This document shows positions 52,589 to 60,894 of a stretch of DNA of 64,000 bases, piece after piece. Both the position numbers and the translations under genes were made by a program. Source of the stretch: Petrotoga mexicana DSM 14811 (GTDB taxonomy: Bacteria > Thermotogota > Thermotogae > Petrotogales > Petrotogaceae); assembly GCF_002895565.1 (NCBI RefSeq), contig NZ_AZRN01000001.1, positions 1 to 64,000 on the forward strand. The letters are read 5' to 3'. Under the pieces are notes generated by a model, which did not search any database, was not told where the DNA came from, and saw nothing but the letters and a program-made list of their open reading frames with translations. Each line of letters opens with the position of its first letter. Positions within the stretch are counted from its first letter, which is position 1.

Positions 52589-53615
52589 TTACTATCTTCA
52601 AAAAGTTGTAAAAGGTGAAAATTTGAGTTTGGACGAGATGGAACAGGCTATGGAGATGATTATGGAAGGTAAAGTAACTCACAGTCAACTTTCTGGTTTT
52701 TTAGTTGCTCTGCATATGAAAGGAGAAACGGTGGAAGAAATCACAGCAAGTGCAAAAGTTATGAAAGAAAAAGCAACACCAATAAGTATTGAAAGCGACG
52801 AACTTATGGATACATGTGGAACAGGTGGAGATGCTAAGGGGACCTTCAACATTTCTACCGCTGTAGCCTTTATCTTGGCAGCAGCTGGAGTGGCTGTTGC
52901 AAAACACGGTAACAGATCTGTATCAAGTAAAAGTGGGAGTGCTGATGTTTTAGAATCTCTTGGAGTCAATATATCATTACCCCCTTCTTCAGTTGAAAGA
53001 TGTTTGAAAGAGATAAATATAGCCTTTCTTTTTGCTCAAGATTTTCATAAAGCTACTAAACATGCTGCTGTACCAAGAAAAGAATTAGGAATAAGAACCA
53101 TTTTTAACGTATTAGGACCTTTAACGAATCCTGCAAATGTAAAATATCAATTAATGGGTATATACGATCCAAACTTAGTTTACCCCATAGCAGAGGTTTT
53201 GAATAACTTGGGAGTTAAAAGAGCGATGGTTGTTCATGGTTCGGAAGGCATAGATGAATTTTCTCTGTCAGGAAAGAATAAAGTGGCGTTTTTAAATGAA
53301 GGTAAGATAGAAAAGTTAGAAATATCCCCGGAAGATTTAGGGCTGAAAAAATGCAGTATACAAGATATCCAAGGCGGAAGCGCAGAAGAAAATAGAAGAA
53401 TAATATTAAACATATTTAACGGTGAAATGGGTCCCAAAAGGGATGTGGTCGTTTTGAATTCGGCAGCCGGGTTATATGTGGCAAACAAAGTCAACAGTTT
53501 AGAAGAAGGCATTATTTATGCACAAGAGATAATTGATAGTGGAAAAGCAATGAAAAAATTGGAAGAGATGGTAGAGTTTACTAACTTTCTATCTTTACAA
53601 GCAAAAACTTCCTAA
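52581..53615 (+). CDS. trpD: Anthranilate phosphoribosyltransferase
   Basis: A 344-residue TrpD with D-T-C-G-T-G-G-D (PRPP site), K-H-G-N-R-S-V-S-S-K-S-G-S-A-D and R-T-I-F-N-V-L-G-P-L-T-N-P. ATG at 52581 follows AAGGGGTGTC and overlaps the trpG end by 8 bases; the upstream in-frame start at 52563 is unneeded. The next gene is separated by a repeat copy. Confidence 0.95.
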   Translation: MFNYYLQKVVKGENLSLDEMEQAMEMIMEGKVTHSQLSGFLVALHMKGETVEEITASAKVMKEKATPISIESDELMDTCGTGGDAKGTFNISTAVAFILAAAGVAVAKHGNRSVSSKSGSADVLESLGVNISLPPSSVERCLKEINIAFLFAQDFHKATKHAAVPRKELGIRTIFNVLGPLTNPANVKYQLMGIYDPNLVYPIAEVLNNLGVKRAMVVHGSEGIDEFSLSGKNKVAFLNEGKIEKLEISPEDLGLKKCSIQDIQGGSAEENRRIILNIFNGEMGPKRDVVVLNSAAGLYVANKVNSLEEGIIYAQEIIDSGKAMKKLEEMVEFTNFLSLQAKTS

Positions 53616-53639
53616 ATTTCCCTAGAATAAAAGGGCAGT

Positions 53640-53842
53640 GAAATAAACAAAGGGGCACAAACATATATTAAACAGTAGTTCACAAAAAATCTTTTTTTTA
53701 AAGGGTCACAGGGCGGAGCCCTCCACCTCCACTGAGCTAGGGACCGCAGGTCCCTTCCATAATGGTAGACAAGTTGGGTTAAGGGACCAGCAGGTCCCTT
53801 CCTTAAAGGGCGGGCTGCGGGGCGAAGGGGCGCTAAAATAGT
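53640..53842 (+). repeat. Dispersed repeat inside the trp operon (trpD-trpC)
   Basis: AAGGGTCACAGGGCGGAGCCCTCC, two GGGACC..GGTCCC palindromes (about 53740 and 53782, the second with loop AGCA) and GGGCGGGCTGCGGGGCGAAGGGGCGCTA, in sense orientation. It fills nearly the whole 250-base gap. No terminator tail is seen, so it need not break the operon. Confidence 0.85.
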
Positions 53843-53868
53843 GAAAAATTGAGATAAAGGAGGAAAAG

Positions 53869-54630
53869 ATGTATTTAGAAAAAATAGTAGAAACAAAAAA
53901 GGAAGAAGTAGCAAAGCTAAAAGAAAAGAAAATCTCCCTAAAAGACTCCTTCCAAAAAGGAAAATTAACTTTAATAGCGGAAATTAAAAAGGCCTCACCA
54001 AGTAAAGGAATCATTTCAACGAATTTTGACCCACAAAGGCAGTTAGAGTTATATATAAAAGCTGGTGCAGATGCTATTTCTATTCTAACTGATGAAAAAT
54101 ATTTTCAAGGTAGTACAAAAATTTTAAAAGAATTAAGAGCCAAAACAAATCTTCCTATTTTAAGAAAAGATTTCATAATCGATCCCATACAGATTTACCA
54201 GTCATTATTTCTGGGAGCCAACGTTATTTTACTCATAGCTTCAATACTAACAAAAAAAGAGATCTCTGATTTTCTTAAGATATCAAAAGATATAGGTTTA
54301 GAAGCCATAGTCGAAGTTCATAACCGCCAAGAATTAATAAAGGTTTTAGATACCGAAACTGAAATATTGGGAATAAATAATAGGGATTTAAATGATTTTT
54401 CTGTTAGCCTACGAAACACTGAAAAACTACTTGAAGAACTTGAAAAATTAGATAAACGTAAGGATTTTTATGTTATTTCAGAAAGTGGGATTAAAGAAAA
54501 AAGTGACATCGATTACCTTAGAAGTTTAGAAGTAGATGGGGTATTAATAGGAGAAACTCTAATGAAAGAAAACGATCCGGTTTCGAAGATTGGGGAACTA
54601 TTTCCAGAAAAAAGGAGTAATTTGCAGTGA
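53869..54630 (+). CDS. trpC: Indole-3-glycerol phosphate synthase
   Basis: A 253-residue TIM barrel with L-I-A-E-I-K-K-A-S-P-S-K-G near the start, I-L-T-D-E-K-Y-F-Q-G, L-R-K-D-F-I-I-D, I-L-G-I-N-N-R-D-L and V-I-S-E-S-G-I. AAAGGAGGAAAAG precedes the ATG. The stop overlaps the trpF GTG. Confidence 0.96.
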   Translation: MYLEKIVETKKEEVAKLKEKKISLKDSFQKGKLTLIAEIKKASPSKGIISTNFDPQRQLELYIKAGADAISILTDEKYFQGSTKILKELRAKTNLPILRKDFIIDPIQIYQSLFLGANVILLIASILTKKEISDFLKISKDIGLEAIVEVHNRQELIKVLDTETEILGINNRDLNDFSVSLRNTEKLLEELEKLDKRKDFYVISESGIKEKSDIDYLRSLEVDGVLIGETLMKENDPVSKIGELFPEKRSNLQ

Positions 54631-55253
54631 TCAGGATAAAAGTTTGTGGAATCACAAACATTGAAGACGCCATTAACATATCCAAAGCTGGGGTAGATGC
54701 TTTAGGTTTCATTTTAGCCGAAAGCCCGAGAAAAGTTGAATTATCAAAGATTCTTGAAATATCTAAAGAGTTACCTCCCTTTGTAAGCAGAGTAGCTGTA
54801 GTAGTCAATCCTAATAAAGAAGAAATAGAAAAAATTGAAAGAAGTAAAGTATTTGATTACGTTCAATTTCACGGATCAGAAGATGCAAATATAATTAAAA
54901 ATTGCAAGTTAAAAACAATAAAAGCTATTAAAATTGAAAATAAGAGTTCTTTGGAAGAAATATCCAAGTACAATGATTTTGTGGATTACTTCTTATTTGA
55001 TACAAAAATTGGTGAAAAGATAGGTGGTACAGGACATACTTTCAATTGGGAGATTTTAAAAGAAGCAAATATAAAAAAACCTTTCATCTTAGCCGGTGGT
55101 TTGAGCCCAGAAAACGTAGTTGAAGCTATAAAAACAATCAAACCCAATGCTGTTGATCTAAACAGTAAAGTTGAATTGTATCCAGGTAAAAAAGATATTA
55201 GATCAATAAAAGAAACTATTGAAAAGGTAAAAAATTTAGAAATAAATGGATAA
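54627..55253 (+). CDS. trpF: Phosphoribosylanthranilate isomerase
   Basis: A 208-residue TrpF: K-V-C-G-I-T-N with the catalytic Cys, F-I-L-A-E-S-P-R, V-Q-F-H-G-S-E, G-G-T-G-H-T-F-N-W and L-A-G-G-L-S-P-E-N-V. GTG start overlapping the trpC stop (GTGA). Confidence 0.96.
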   Translation: MIRIKVCGITNIEDAINISKAGVDALGFILAESPRKVELSKILEISKELPPFVSRVAVVVNPNKEEIEKIERSKVFDYVQFHGSEDANIIKNCKLKTIKAIKIENKSSLEEISKYNDFVDYFLFDTKIGEKIGGTGHTFNWEILKEANIKKPFILAGGLSPENVVEAIKTIKPNAVDLNSKVELYPGKKDIRSIKETIEKVKNLEING

Positions 55254-55257
55254 TTTT

Positions 55258-55417
55258 AAAAGAGTGGGAGCAGGGCGAAGGGTCTTTAACGCACGTTTTA
55301 GAAACAAGATTTTGATTTTAAAAGGGTCACAGGGCGGAGCCGTCCACCCCCCACTGGGTTAGGGACCTCAGGTCCCTTTCTAAAGAAGGGTGGGGAGCGG
55401 GGCGAAGGGGTGCTATA
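55258..55417 (+). repeat. Dispersed repeat inside the trp operon (trpF-trpB)
   Basis: Order as in the tandem units: a GTGGGAGCAGGGCGAAGGG remnant, AAAGGGTCACAGGGCGGAGC, GGGACCTCAGGTCCC (about 55361) and GGGTGGGGAGCGGGGCGAAG. Sense orientation, filling the 208-base gap. Confidence 0.85.
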
Positions 55418-55461
55418 ACAAACTTTTAAATTGCAAAAAACAAGAAGGAGGATGAAATTTT

Positions 55462-56643
55462 ATGAAAAAGGCTTATTTTGGTCAGTATGGAGGTAAATAC
55501 GTTCCAGAAACGTTAATTCCGGCACTTGAAGAATTGGAGGAAGCTCACGAAAAATATTCAAAAGATCCTGATTTTATAGACGAATACCAAGGTTTGTTGA
55601 AAGATTACTGTGGAAGGCCTACCCCTTTATATTTTGCTGAAAGATTTACAGAATACCTTAATGGTCCAAAGATATATCTAAAAAGAGAAGATTTAAATCA
55701 TACAGGAGCACACAAAATAAATAACGCGTTGGGGCAAGTATTACTTGCAAAAAAAATGAATAAAAAAAGAATAATAGCAGAGACCGGTGCAGGCCAGCAT
55801 GGTGTAGCAACAGCGACCGCTGCTGCTAGATTTGGTTTGGAATGTGTAGTTTACATGGGGGCAGAAGATATTGAAAGGCAAGCCCTCAACGTATATAAAA
55901 TGAAGATGTTGGGAGCAAAAGTAGTGCCTGTATACAGTGGTAGTCAAACTTTAAAGGAAGCCATAAATGAAGCTATTAGAGACTGGGTTACAAACGTTGA
56001 AAACACGCACTACGTTATAGGCTCTGTTGTAGGGCCACATCCATATCCTAAAATAGTTAGAGATTTTCAAAGGGTTATTGGTGATGAATCTAAAAATCAG
56101 ATTTTAGAAAAAGAAGGAAGGCTGCCTGATTATATAGTTGCATGTGTTGGCGGAGGCAGTAACGCTATGGGTATATTTTACCCTTTTATAGAAGATAAAG
56201 ATGTTGAATTGATAGGAGTGGAAGCCGCAGGGAAAGGATTAGAAACTGGGCAACATGCAGCTTCCTTGACTGCGGGGAAAATAGGTGTACTTCACGGGAG
56301 TAAATCTTACGTTTTACAAGATGAAGACGGTCAAATTCAACTTGCATATTCTATTTCTGCAGGTTTAGATTATCCGGGTGTAGGACCTGAACATAGTTAT
56401 CTACACGATGAAAAAAGAGCTCAGTATGTATCCATAACAGATGAAGAAGCGTTGCAAGGTTTCGAACTTTTAACGAAATTGGAGGGAATCATCCCAGCAT
56501 TTGAAAGTTCGCATGCAATCGCTTACGCTATGAAAATTGCACCCTCACTCGATAAAGATAAGATCATGCTGATAAATCTTTCTGGAAGGGGAGACAAAGA
56601 TGTGGATTCTTATAGAAAGCTTGGTAGGGAGGTAATAGAATGA
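55462..56643 (+). CDS. trpB: Tryptophan synthase beta chain
   Basis: A 393-residue TrpB1: [12 protein letters not shown] Lys85 in [22 protein letters not shown], and the phosphate loop G-G-G-S-N-A. AAGAAGGAGGATG precedes the ATG. The stop overlaps the trpA ATG. Confidence 0.97.
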   Translation: MKKAYFGQYGGKYVPETLIPALEELEEAHEKYSKDPDFIDEYQGLLKDYCGRPTPLYFAERFTEYLNGPKIYLKREDLNHTGAHKINNALGQVLLAKKMNKKRIIAETGAGQHGVATATAAARFGLECVVYMGAEDIERQALNVYKMKMLGAKVVPVYSGSQTLKEAINEAIRDWVTNVENTHYVIGSVVGPHPYPKIVRDFQRVIGDESKNQILEKEGRLPDYIVACVGGGSNAMGIFYPFIEDKDVELIGVEAAGKGLETGQHAASLTAGKIGVLHGSKSYVLQDEDGQIQLAYSISAGLDYPGVGPEHSYLHDEKRAQYVSITDEEALQGFELLTKLEGIIPAFESSHAIAYAMKIAPSLDKDKIMLINLSGRGDKDVDSYRKLGREVIE

Positions 56644-57416
56644 GCAAAATAAGTGAAGCATTCAAAAATAAAAAGGCTTTAATCACCTATGTAACAGCCG
56701 GAGATCCAAGTTTAGAGGCTACAAAAGAAATTATATTAGAATTGAACAAAGATGGTGTTGATATTATAGAGGTAGGAATACCTTTTTCTGATCCTTTAGC
56801 CGATGGGCCAATAATTCAAAAAGCAAGCCAAAAAGCTTTAAAAAATGGGATTACCCTTAAAAAAATTTTTGAAGCCCTGAATGAAATCAAAGAAGATGTT
56901 ACTTGCCCACTCGTTTTAATGGGTTATTACAACTCAATTCTCAATTATGGTATCGACAATTTTATAACAGACGCTGTAAATACGAGTATCTCTGGGGTAA
57001 TAATTCCAGATTTGCCTTTTGACGAAGAAGAAGAATTTTACGCAAAAATAAAAGAAAACGGTATCGATCCTATTTTACTGGTTGCTCCAAATACCTCTGA
57101 AGAGCGACTAAAAGAAATATCTAAGGTATGTTCTGGATTTTTGTACTGTGTATCAATTATGGGGGTAACAGGCGATAGCCAAGCACCTATGGAGCATTTG
57201 AAAGAGTACTCACAAAGAGTGAGAAAGTATATTGACATTCCTTTAGCCATCGGTTTTGGAATAGATAGCCCAACAAAGGCTAAAAATATTATTGAATATT
57301 TCGATGGAATAATTGTAGGTAGTGCCCTAATAAAAATAATCGATGAAAACAGCGATGACAAAGCTAAATTGCTTAAAGAAATAAAAAGCTTTACAAAAAC
57401 TTTGAAAGTATGGTAA
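56640..57416 (+). CDS. trpA: Tryptophan synthase alpha chain
   Basis: A 258-residue TIM barrel with [15 protein letters not shown] (Glu and Asp of the active site), L-M-G-Y-Y-N, P-D-L-P, and G-F-G-I. Last gene of the trp operon, followed by a terminator. Confidence 0.96.
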   Translation: MSKISEAFKNKKALITYVTAGDPSLEATKEIILELNKDGVDIIEVGIPFSDPLADGPIIQKASQKALKNGITLKKIFEALNEIKEDVTCPLVLMGYYNSILNYGIDNFITDAVNTSISGVIIPDLPFDEEEEFYAKIKENGIDPILLVAPNTSEERLKEISKVCSGFLYCVSIMGVTGDSQAPMEHLKEYSQRVRKYIDIPLAIGFGIDSPTKAKNIIEYFDGIIVGSALIKIIDENSDDKAKLLKEIKSFTKTLKVW

Positions 57417-57418
57417 AA

Positions 57419-57443
57419 AATAGAGGCTATTCGCCTCTATTTT
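57419..57443. terminator. Bidirectional terminator of trp operon and acylphosphatase gene
   Basis: AATAGAGGC (57419-57427) pairs with GCCTCTATT (57433-57441) around TATTC. The plus strand continues with TTT, the minus strand with a run of six T, so both converging transcripts can stop here. Confidence 0.88.
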
Positions 57444-57446
57444 GAT

Positions 57447-57716
57447 TCAATATTCTATATGAAAACTTTCATAATTCCCTATGGGGAAATCTTCTTCTTG
57501 AATATCTTCTAATCTACTGAACCCATTTCCTTGTAGGATAATTTTTTTTAGTTTCAAAACTTTTTCTTCTTCACCTTGGGCAACCACCTCAACCGAACCG
57601 TCAGGTAAGTTTCTAACATACCCCTCAAGTTGAAGCCTTACTCCATGCACTCTTAAAAAATGTCTTAAACCAACACCTTGAACTCTTCCATACAGTATCC
57701 ATCTTTTGCAAATCAT
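57447..57716 (-). CDS. acyP: Acylphosphatase
   Basis: An 89-residue acylphosphatase. The active site is visible as G-R-V-Q-G-V-G-L-R-H-F (catalytic Arg) and G-Y-V-R-N-L-P-D-G-S-V-E (catalytic Asn). It hydrolyses acyl phosphates; the cellular substrate is not known. It lies 12 bases after the zinc peptidase gene. Confidence 0.93.
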   Translation of the reverse strand: MICKRWILYGRVQGVGLRHFLRVHGVRLQLEGYVRNLPDGSVEVVAQGEEEKVLKLKKIILQGNGFSRLEDIQEEDFPIGNYESFHIEY

Positions 57717-57728
57717 AGAGGATATACC

Positions 57729-58400
57729 TTAATTTCTTGAACCAGCTAACGCTAGCATTCTTAAAAGTTGAGCAATCGCCATCAACGCAGCTGCCACATA
57801 GGTTAACGCTGCGGCTGATAACACCTTTTTTGCACCTGCTACTTCCTCTTTGGACATTCCCATAACGGGTAAAAGTTTCAAAGCCCTACTACTGGCATTA
57901 AACTCAACCGGCAAGGTTATAACTGAAAATAAAACCACGAAAAGAAACAAGAAAATTCCAGCATTAAGTAAAAAAGGTGTAGAAAAAATAAGTCCAATAA
58001 AGAATATAATCCACGCCATATTAGAACCAAAACCTGCCAACGGCACAGCCAGATTCCTAAGAATTAAAGGTTTATAACCCTTAGCATGTTGTATAGCATG
58101 ACCTGCTTCGTGAGCTACCACACCCAAAGCAGCTATAGATGAACTGTTATAAGTGGAGTCAGAAAGTCTCAATACTTTTTTGGTAGGGTCATAATGATCA
58201 CTCAAAGTACCTCTTACTCTTTCGACTTTAACATCATACAACCCAACAGAATCAAGTAATCTTCTGGCAAACATATAGCCTGGCTCTCCAATTGATGCCT
58301 TTACTCGAGAATATTTGTTGAAAGTGCTACTAACTCTTGCTTGAGCCCAGATAGCTAATATCAATGGTGGGATTAACAATAACATAGTAGTATAAAACAT
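57729..58400 (-). CDS. Membrane zinc metallopeptidase (YugP family)
   Basis: A 223-residue protein with an N-terminal membrane helix, the zinc motif V-A-H-E-A-G-H-A-I-Q-H-A (HExxH), and three hydrophobic segments in the C-terminal half, matching the putative neutral zinc metallopeptidase family. GGAGGTGA precedes the ATG. Substrate unknown. Confidence 0.88.
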   Translation of the reverse strand: MFYTTMLLLIPPLILAIWAQARVSSTFNKYSRVKASIGEPGYMFARRLLDSVGLYDVKVERVRGTLSDHYDPTKKVLRLSDSTYNSSSIAALGVVAHEAGHAIQHAKGYKPLILRNLAVPLAGFGSNMAWIIFFIGLIFSTPFLLNAGIFLFLFVVLFSVITLPVEFNASSRALKLLPVMGMSKEEVAGAKKVLSAAALTYVAAALMAIAQLLRMLALAGSRN

Positions 58401-58551
58401 GATTATTCACCTCCATTTACTTTGTAAACAAGCATTTTAAAATCTACATTTCATAAAGAATTTTAGCACCTTTTCATTTAGTCTATTTTACAGAAGTGTA
58501 TACTTTTATGCCTATAAATTTTGAATTATAGAGAAAAAAACACTTTTTTAG

Positions 58552-58580
58552 TTGACAAAAATATTTTTTCCTGATAAAAT
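58552..58580 (+). promoter_or_regulatory. Promoter of the aromatic operon
   Basis: TTGACA (58552-58557), 17-base spacer, TAAAAT (58575-58580), about 30 bases before the leader peptide ATG. Confidence 0.9.
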
Positions 58581-58612
58581 AATTTTAAAGGAAAGTTGAG
58601 GAGAGAGCAAAA

Positions 58613-58711
58613 ATGATTACAAAGGTCTTAATCGAAAATCAAAATAAATATTATTGGTATTTTAGTAAGACACCCATTTTGGTGGCTTTGTTTTGTCGTA
58701 TAAAAACTTAG
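58613..58711 (+). CDS. Aromatic leader peptide (Tyr-Tyr-Trp-Tyr-Phe)
   Basis: A 32-codon frame starting at ATG 58613 after a GAGGAGAGAG ribosome site and ending in TAG at 58711. Codons 13-17 (58649-58663) read TAT TAT TGG TAT TTT, five aromatic residues in a row, one or more for each end product of the pathway. The frame then runs through attenuator segment A. Function as a sensor of charged aromatic tRNAs is inferred from position and codon content. Confidence 0.88.
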   Translation: MITKVLIENQNKYYWYFSKTPILVALFCRIKT

Positions 58712-58766
58712 TCCACAAAGATTCCAAAATGGGTGTCTACTCTTTTAGTAGACACCTATTTTTTTT
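58668..58766 (+). terminator. Aromatic-operon attenuator
   Basis: Segment A AGACACCCATTTTGG (58668-58682) and segment B CCAAAATGGGTGTCT (58724-58738) are perfect 15-base complements. B also forms a terminator with C: GGTGTCTACT (58732-58741) pairs with AGTAGACACC (58747-58756), followed by TA and eight T. A lies 4 bases after the aromatic codons. A ribosome stalled there leaves A free to pair with B (read-through); one that continues covers A and lets B:C form. The pairing is seen; the mechanism is inferred. Confidence 0.92.
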
Positions 58767-58787
58767 ATAAATACTTTGAAAATAAAT

Positions 58788-58815
58788 TAAGGGGGCGAAG
58801 GGGCGCTGAAACAAA
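58788..58815 (+). repeat. Repeat-module fragment upstream of aroF
   Basis: AGGGGGCGAAGGGGCGCTGAA matches the end of the GGGCTGCGGGGCGAAGGGGCGCTAA module. It lies between the attenuator and aroF. Confidence 0.5.
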
Positions 58816-58864
58816 CTTTAGAATCTCTAAAGACAATATTTTTAAAATTTGGAGGTGAATTCGG

Positions 58865-59884
58865 GTGGTGATCGTAATGGAGGAAAATGCAACAGAAGAA
58901 GAAGTTAGAAATGTTATTCAAAAGGTGGAAGAAGTAGGCTTTAAAGCTCATCCTGATAAAGGAGAAAATCACACGATTGTTGGGGTAGTAGGGGAAGGTG
59001 ACAGGGAATACATTTTAAACAATATCGAAACTTTCCCAGGAGTTGAAAGGGTTGTAGAGATAACTCAACCTTTCAAATTAGCAAGTAGAACATTCAAATC
59101 TAAAGACTCAATATACGACATAGGAGGGATAAAAATAGGAGGAGAAAATTTTTTAACGATTGCTGGACCTTGTGCAGTAGAAAGTAAAAAACAGGTTTTA
59201 GAAACCGCTCTATTCTTAAAAGAGAAAGGGGTTAAATTCCTAAGAGGGGGAGCTTATAAACCAAGAACCTCTCCATATTCTTTTCAAGGCTTAAAAGAAG
59301 AAGGCCTGAAGATTCTAAAAGAAGTAAGTGATGAAACTGGTCTAAAGATAGTTACAGAAGTTATGGACACCAGAGAGGTCGAGTTGGTTTCAAAATATGC
59401 CGATGTTTTACAAATAGGAACAAGAAACATGCAAAATTTTGCACTTTTAAAAGAAGTAGGTAAGCTTAACAAGCCAGTTTTACTCAAAAGGGGTTTATCA
59501 GCTACATATAAAGAATTTTTAATGTCGGCAGAATATATCATTTCTGAAGGAAACAACCAAGTTATACTGTGTGAAAGAGGAATTAGAACATTTACTGATG
59601 AAACCAGAAATACTTTAGACATCAGTGCAATACCTGTAATCAAAAGATACAGTCATTTACCTATTATTATTGATCCCAGCCACGCTAGTGGAGATTGGAG
59701 GTACGTCGCTCCTCTATCAAAAGCTGCTGTAGCCGCTGGTGCAGATGGATTAATAATAGAAGTACATCCGGATCCTAAAAACGCTCTCTCTGATGGTAAA
59801 CAATCTCTAAATTTTGAGCAATTCAGTGAATTAATGGATCAAATAAAAGCCCTATTAGAAATAGACAGTAAAATCTTGGCCTAA
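58865..59884 (+). CDS. aroF: 3-deoxy-7-phosphoheptulonate (DAHP) synthase
   Basis: The first step of the shikimate pathway. Residues 1-70 form a ferredoxin-like regulatory domain ([15 protein letters not shown]), as in T. maritima DAHP synthase, where it mediates Tyr/Phe inhibition. The catalytic barrel has [38 protein letters not shown] and D-P-S-H-A-S-G. GTG at 58865 or 58868 follows GGAGGTGA; 339 residues. Confidence 0.95.
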   Translation: MVIVMEENATEEEVRNVIQKVEEVGFKAHPDKGENHTIVGVVGEGDREYILNNIETFPGVERVVEITQPFKLASRTFKSKDSIYDIGGIKIGGENFLTIAGPCAVESKKQVLETALFLKEKGVKFLRGGAYKPRTSPYSFQGLKEEGLKILKEVSDETGLKIVTEVMDTREVELVSKYADVLQIGTRNMQNFALLKEVGKLNKPVLLKRGLSATYKEFLMSAEYIISEGNNQVILCERGIRTFTDETRNTLDISAIPVIKRYSHLPIIIDPSHASGDWRYVAPLSKAAVAAGADGLIIEVHPDPKNALSDGKQSLNFEQFSELMDQIKALLEIDSKILA

Positions 59885-59918
59885 GACACATACTATACTG
59901 TCATTGGAGGAACGATTA

Positions 59919-60761
59919 ATGTTATTTGACACCGCGATAATTCTTGGCACCGGATTGATTGGAACTTCATTAGCTCTAGCCTTTAAAGAAACAAAAGAAG
60001 TAAGAAATATCATTGGATACGATATCGAGGATAATTCTTTAAAAGAAGCTTTAAAGTTAGGAGCTATCGATGAACCTGCGAAAATATCAGATATTTCAAA
60101 AGCAGATTTAATAATTTTTGCAACGCCTGTAGAAAGTACAAAAAGTATTTTACATGATACAATTAGTCTAGTAAAAGAAAATACAGTTGTAACCGATGTG
60201 GGTAGTACGAAATATAAAATTACGCAACTCTTTGATACTTTCAAAAACAAAAGGGTCAATTTCATAGGCGGTCATCCATTGGCAGGATCCGAAAAGTCTG
60301 GTCCATTAAACGCCAAGGCGGATTTATTCAAAGGGAAAAAATATATATTGATAAAAAGCGCAAATTGTGATCAAGTATATTTTAATAAGTTTGAAAGGTT
60401 GATCACAAAAATCGGAGCCATTCCAATAATGATAGATGCCGAAACTCACGATGAAATTCTCTCAGCAACAAGTCATCTGCCTCAGATAATTTCTTATTAT
60501 CTAGTAAAAACTCTGATGAATTTAAAAGAAGATAATGAAAATTATCTAAAATTAGTCGGAACTGGTTTTAAAGACACAACAAGGTTATCAAAAAGCGATC
60601 CCCAAATGTGGATCGATATATTCAAACAAAACAAAGAGAATATACTGCGTGCCATAGAGAATTTTGAAAAAGAGTTAACTGCCTTCAAGAAGAATTTAAT
60701 CGAAGATAAATACAAAGAAATAAAAGATGATTTGATCAAAATCAGTAAATTTGAGTTGTAA
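59919..60761 (+). CDS. tyrA: Prephenate dehydrogenase
   Basis: A 280-residue TyrA: NAD motif G-T-G-L-I-G-T-S-L, A-T-P-V-E-S-T, D-V-G-S-T-K, G-H-P-L-A-G-S-E-K-S-G and S-H-L-P-Q. No chorismate mutase domain is attached. ATG at 59919 is 8 bases after TGGAGG. It feeds tyrosine synthesis, matching the Tyr-rich leader. Confidence 0.94.
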   Translation: MLFDTAIILGTGLIGTSLALAFKETKEVRNIIGYDIEDNSLKEALKLGAIDEPAKISDISKADLIIFATPVESTKSILHDTISLVKENTVVTDVGSTKYKITQLFDTFKNKRVNFIGGHPLAGSEKSGPLNAKADLFKGKKYILIKSANCDQVYFNKFERLITKIGAIPIMIDAETHDEILSATSHLPQIISYYLVKTLMNLKEDNENYLKLVGTGFKDTTRLSKSDPQMWIDIFKQNKENILRAIENFEKELTAFKKNLIEDKYKEIKDDLIKISKFEL

Positions 60762-60764
60762 AGG

Positions 60765-60845
60765 CAAAGGGTGGGCTGCTGGTTTTGGGACCGCAGGTCC
60801 CTTCCTTAGAAGGGCGGGAAGCGGGGTGAAAGGGCGCTATTTATA
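60765..60845 (+). repeat. Dispersed repeat between tyrA and aroA
   Basis: GGGTGGGCTGCTGG, GGGACCGCAGGTCCCTTCCTT (about 60778) and GGGCGGGAAGCGGGGTGAAAGGGCGCTA, in sense orientation, filling most of the 133-base gap. Confidence 0.8.
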
Positions 60846-60894
60846 AAGTTTTCAAAATTTTTAAAGGCAAAAAATGAAATAAGAGGAGGCAAAG

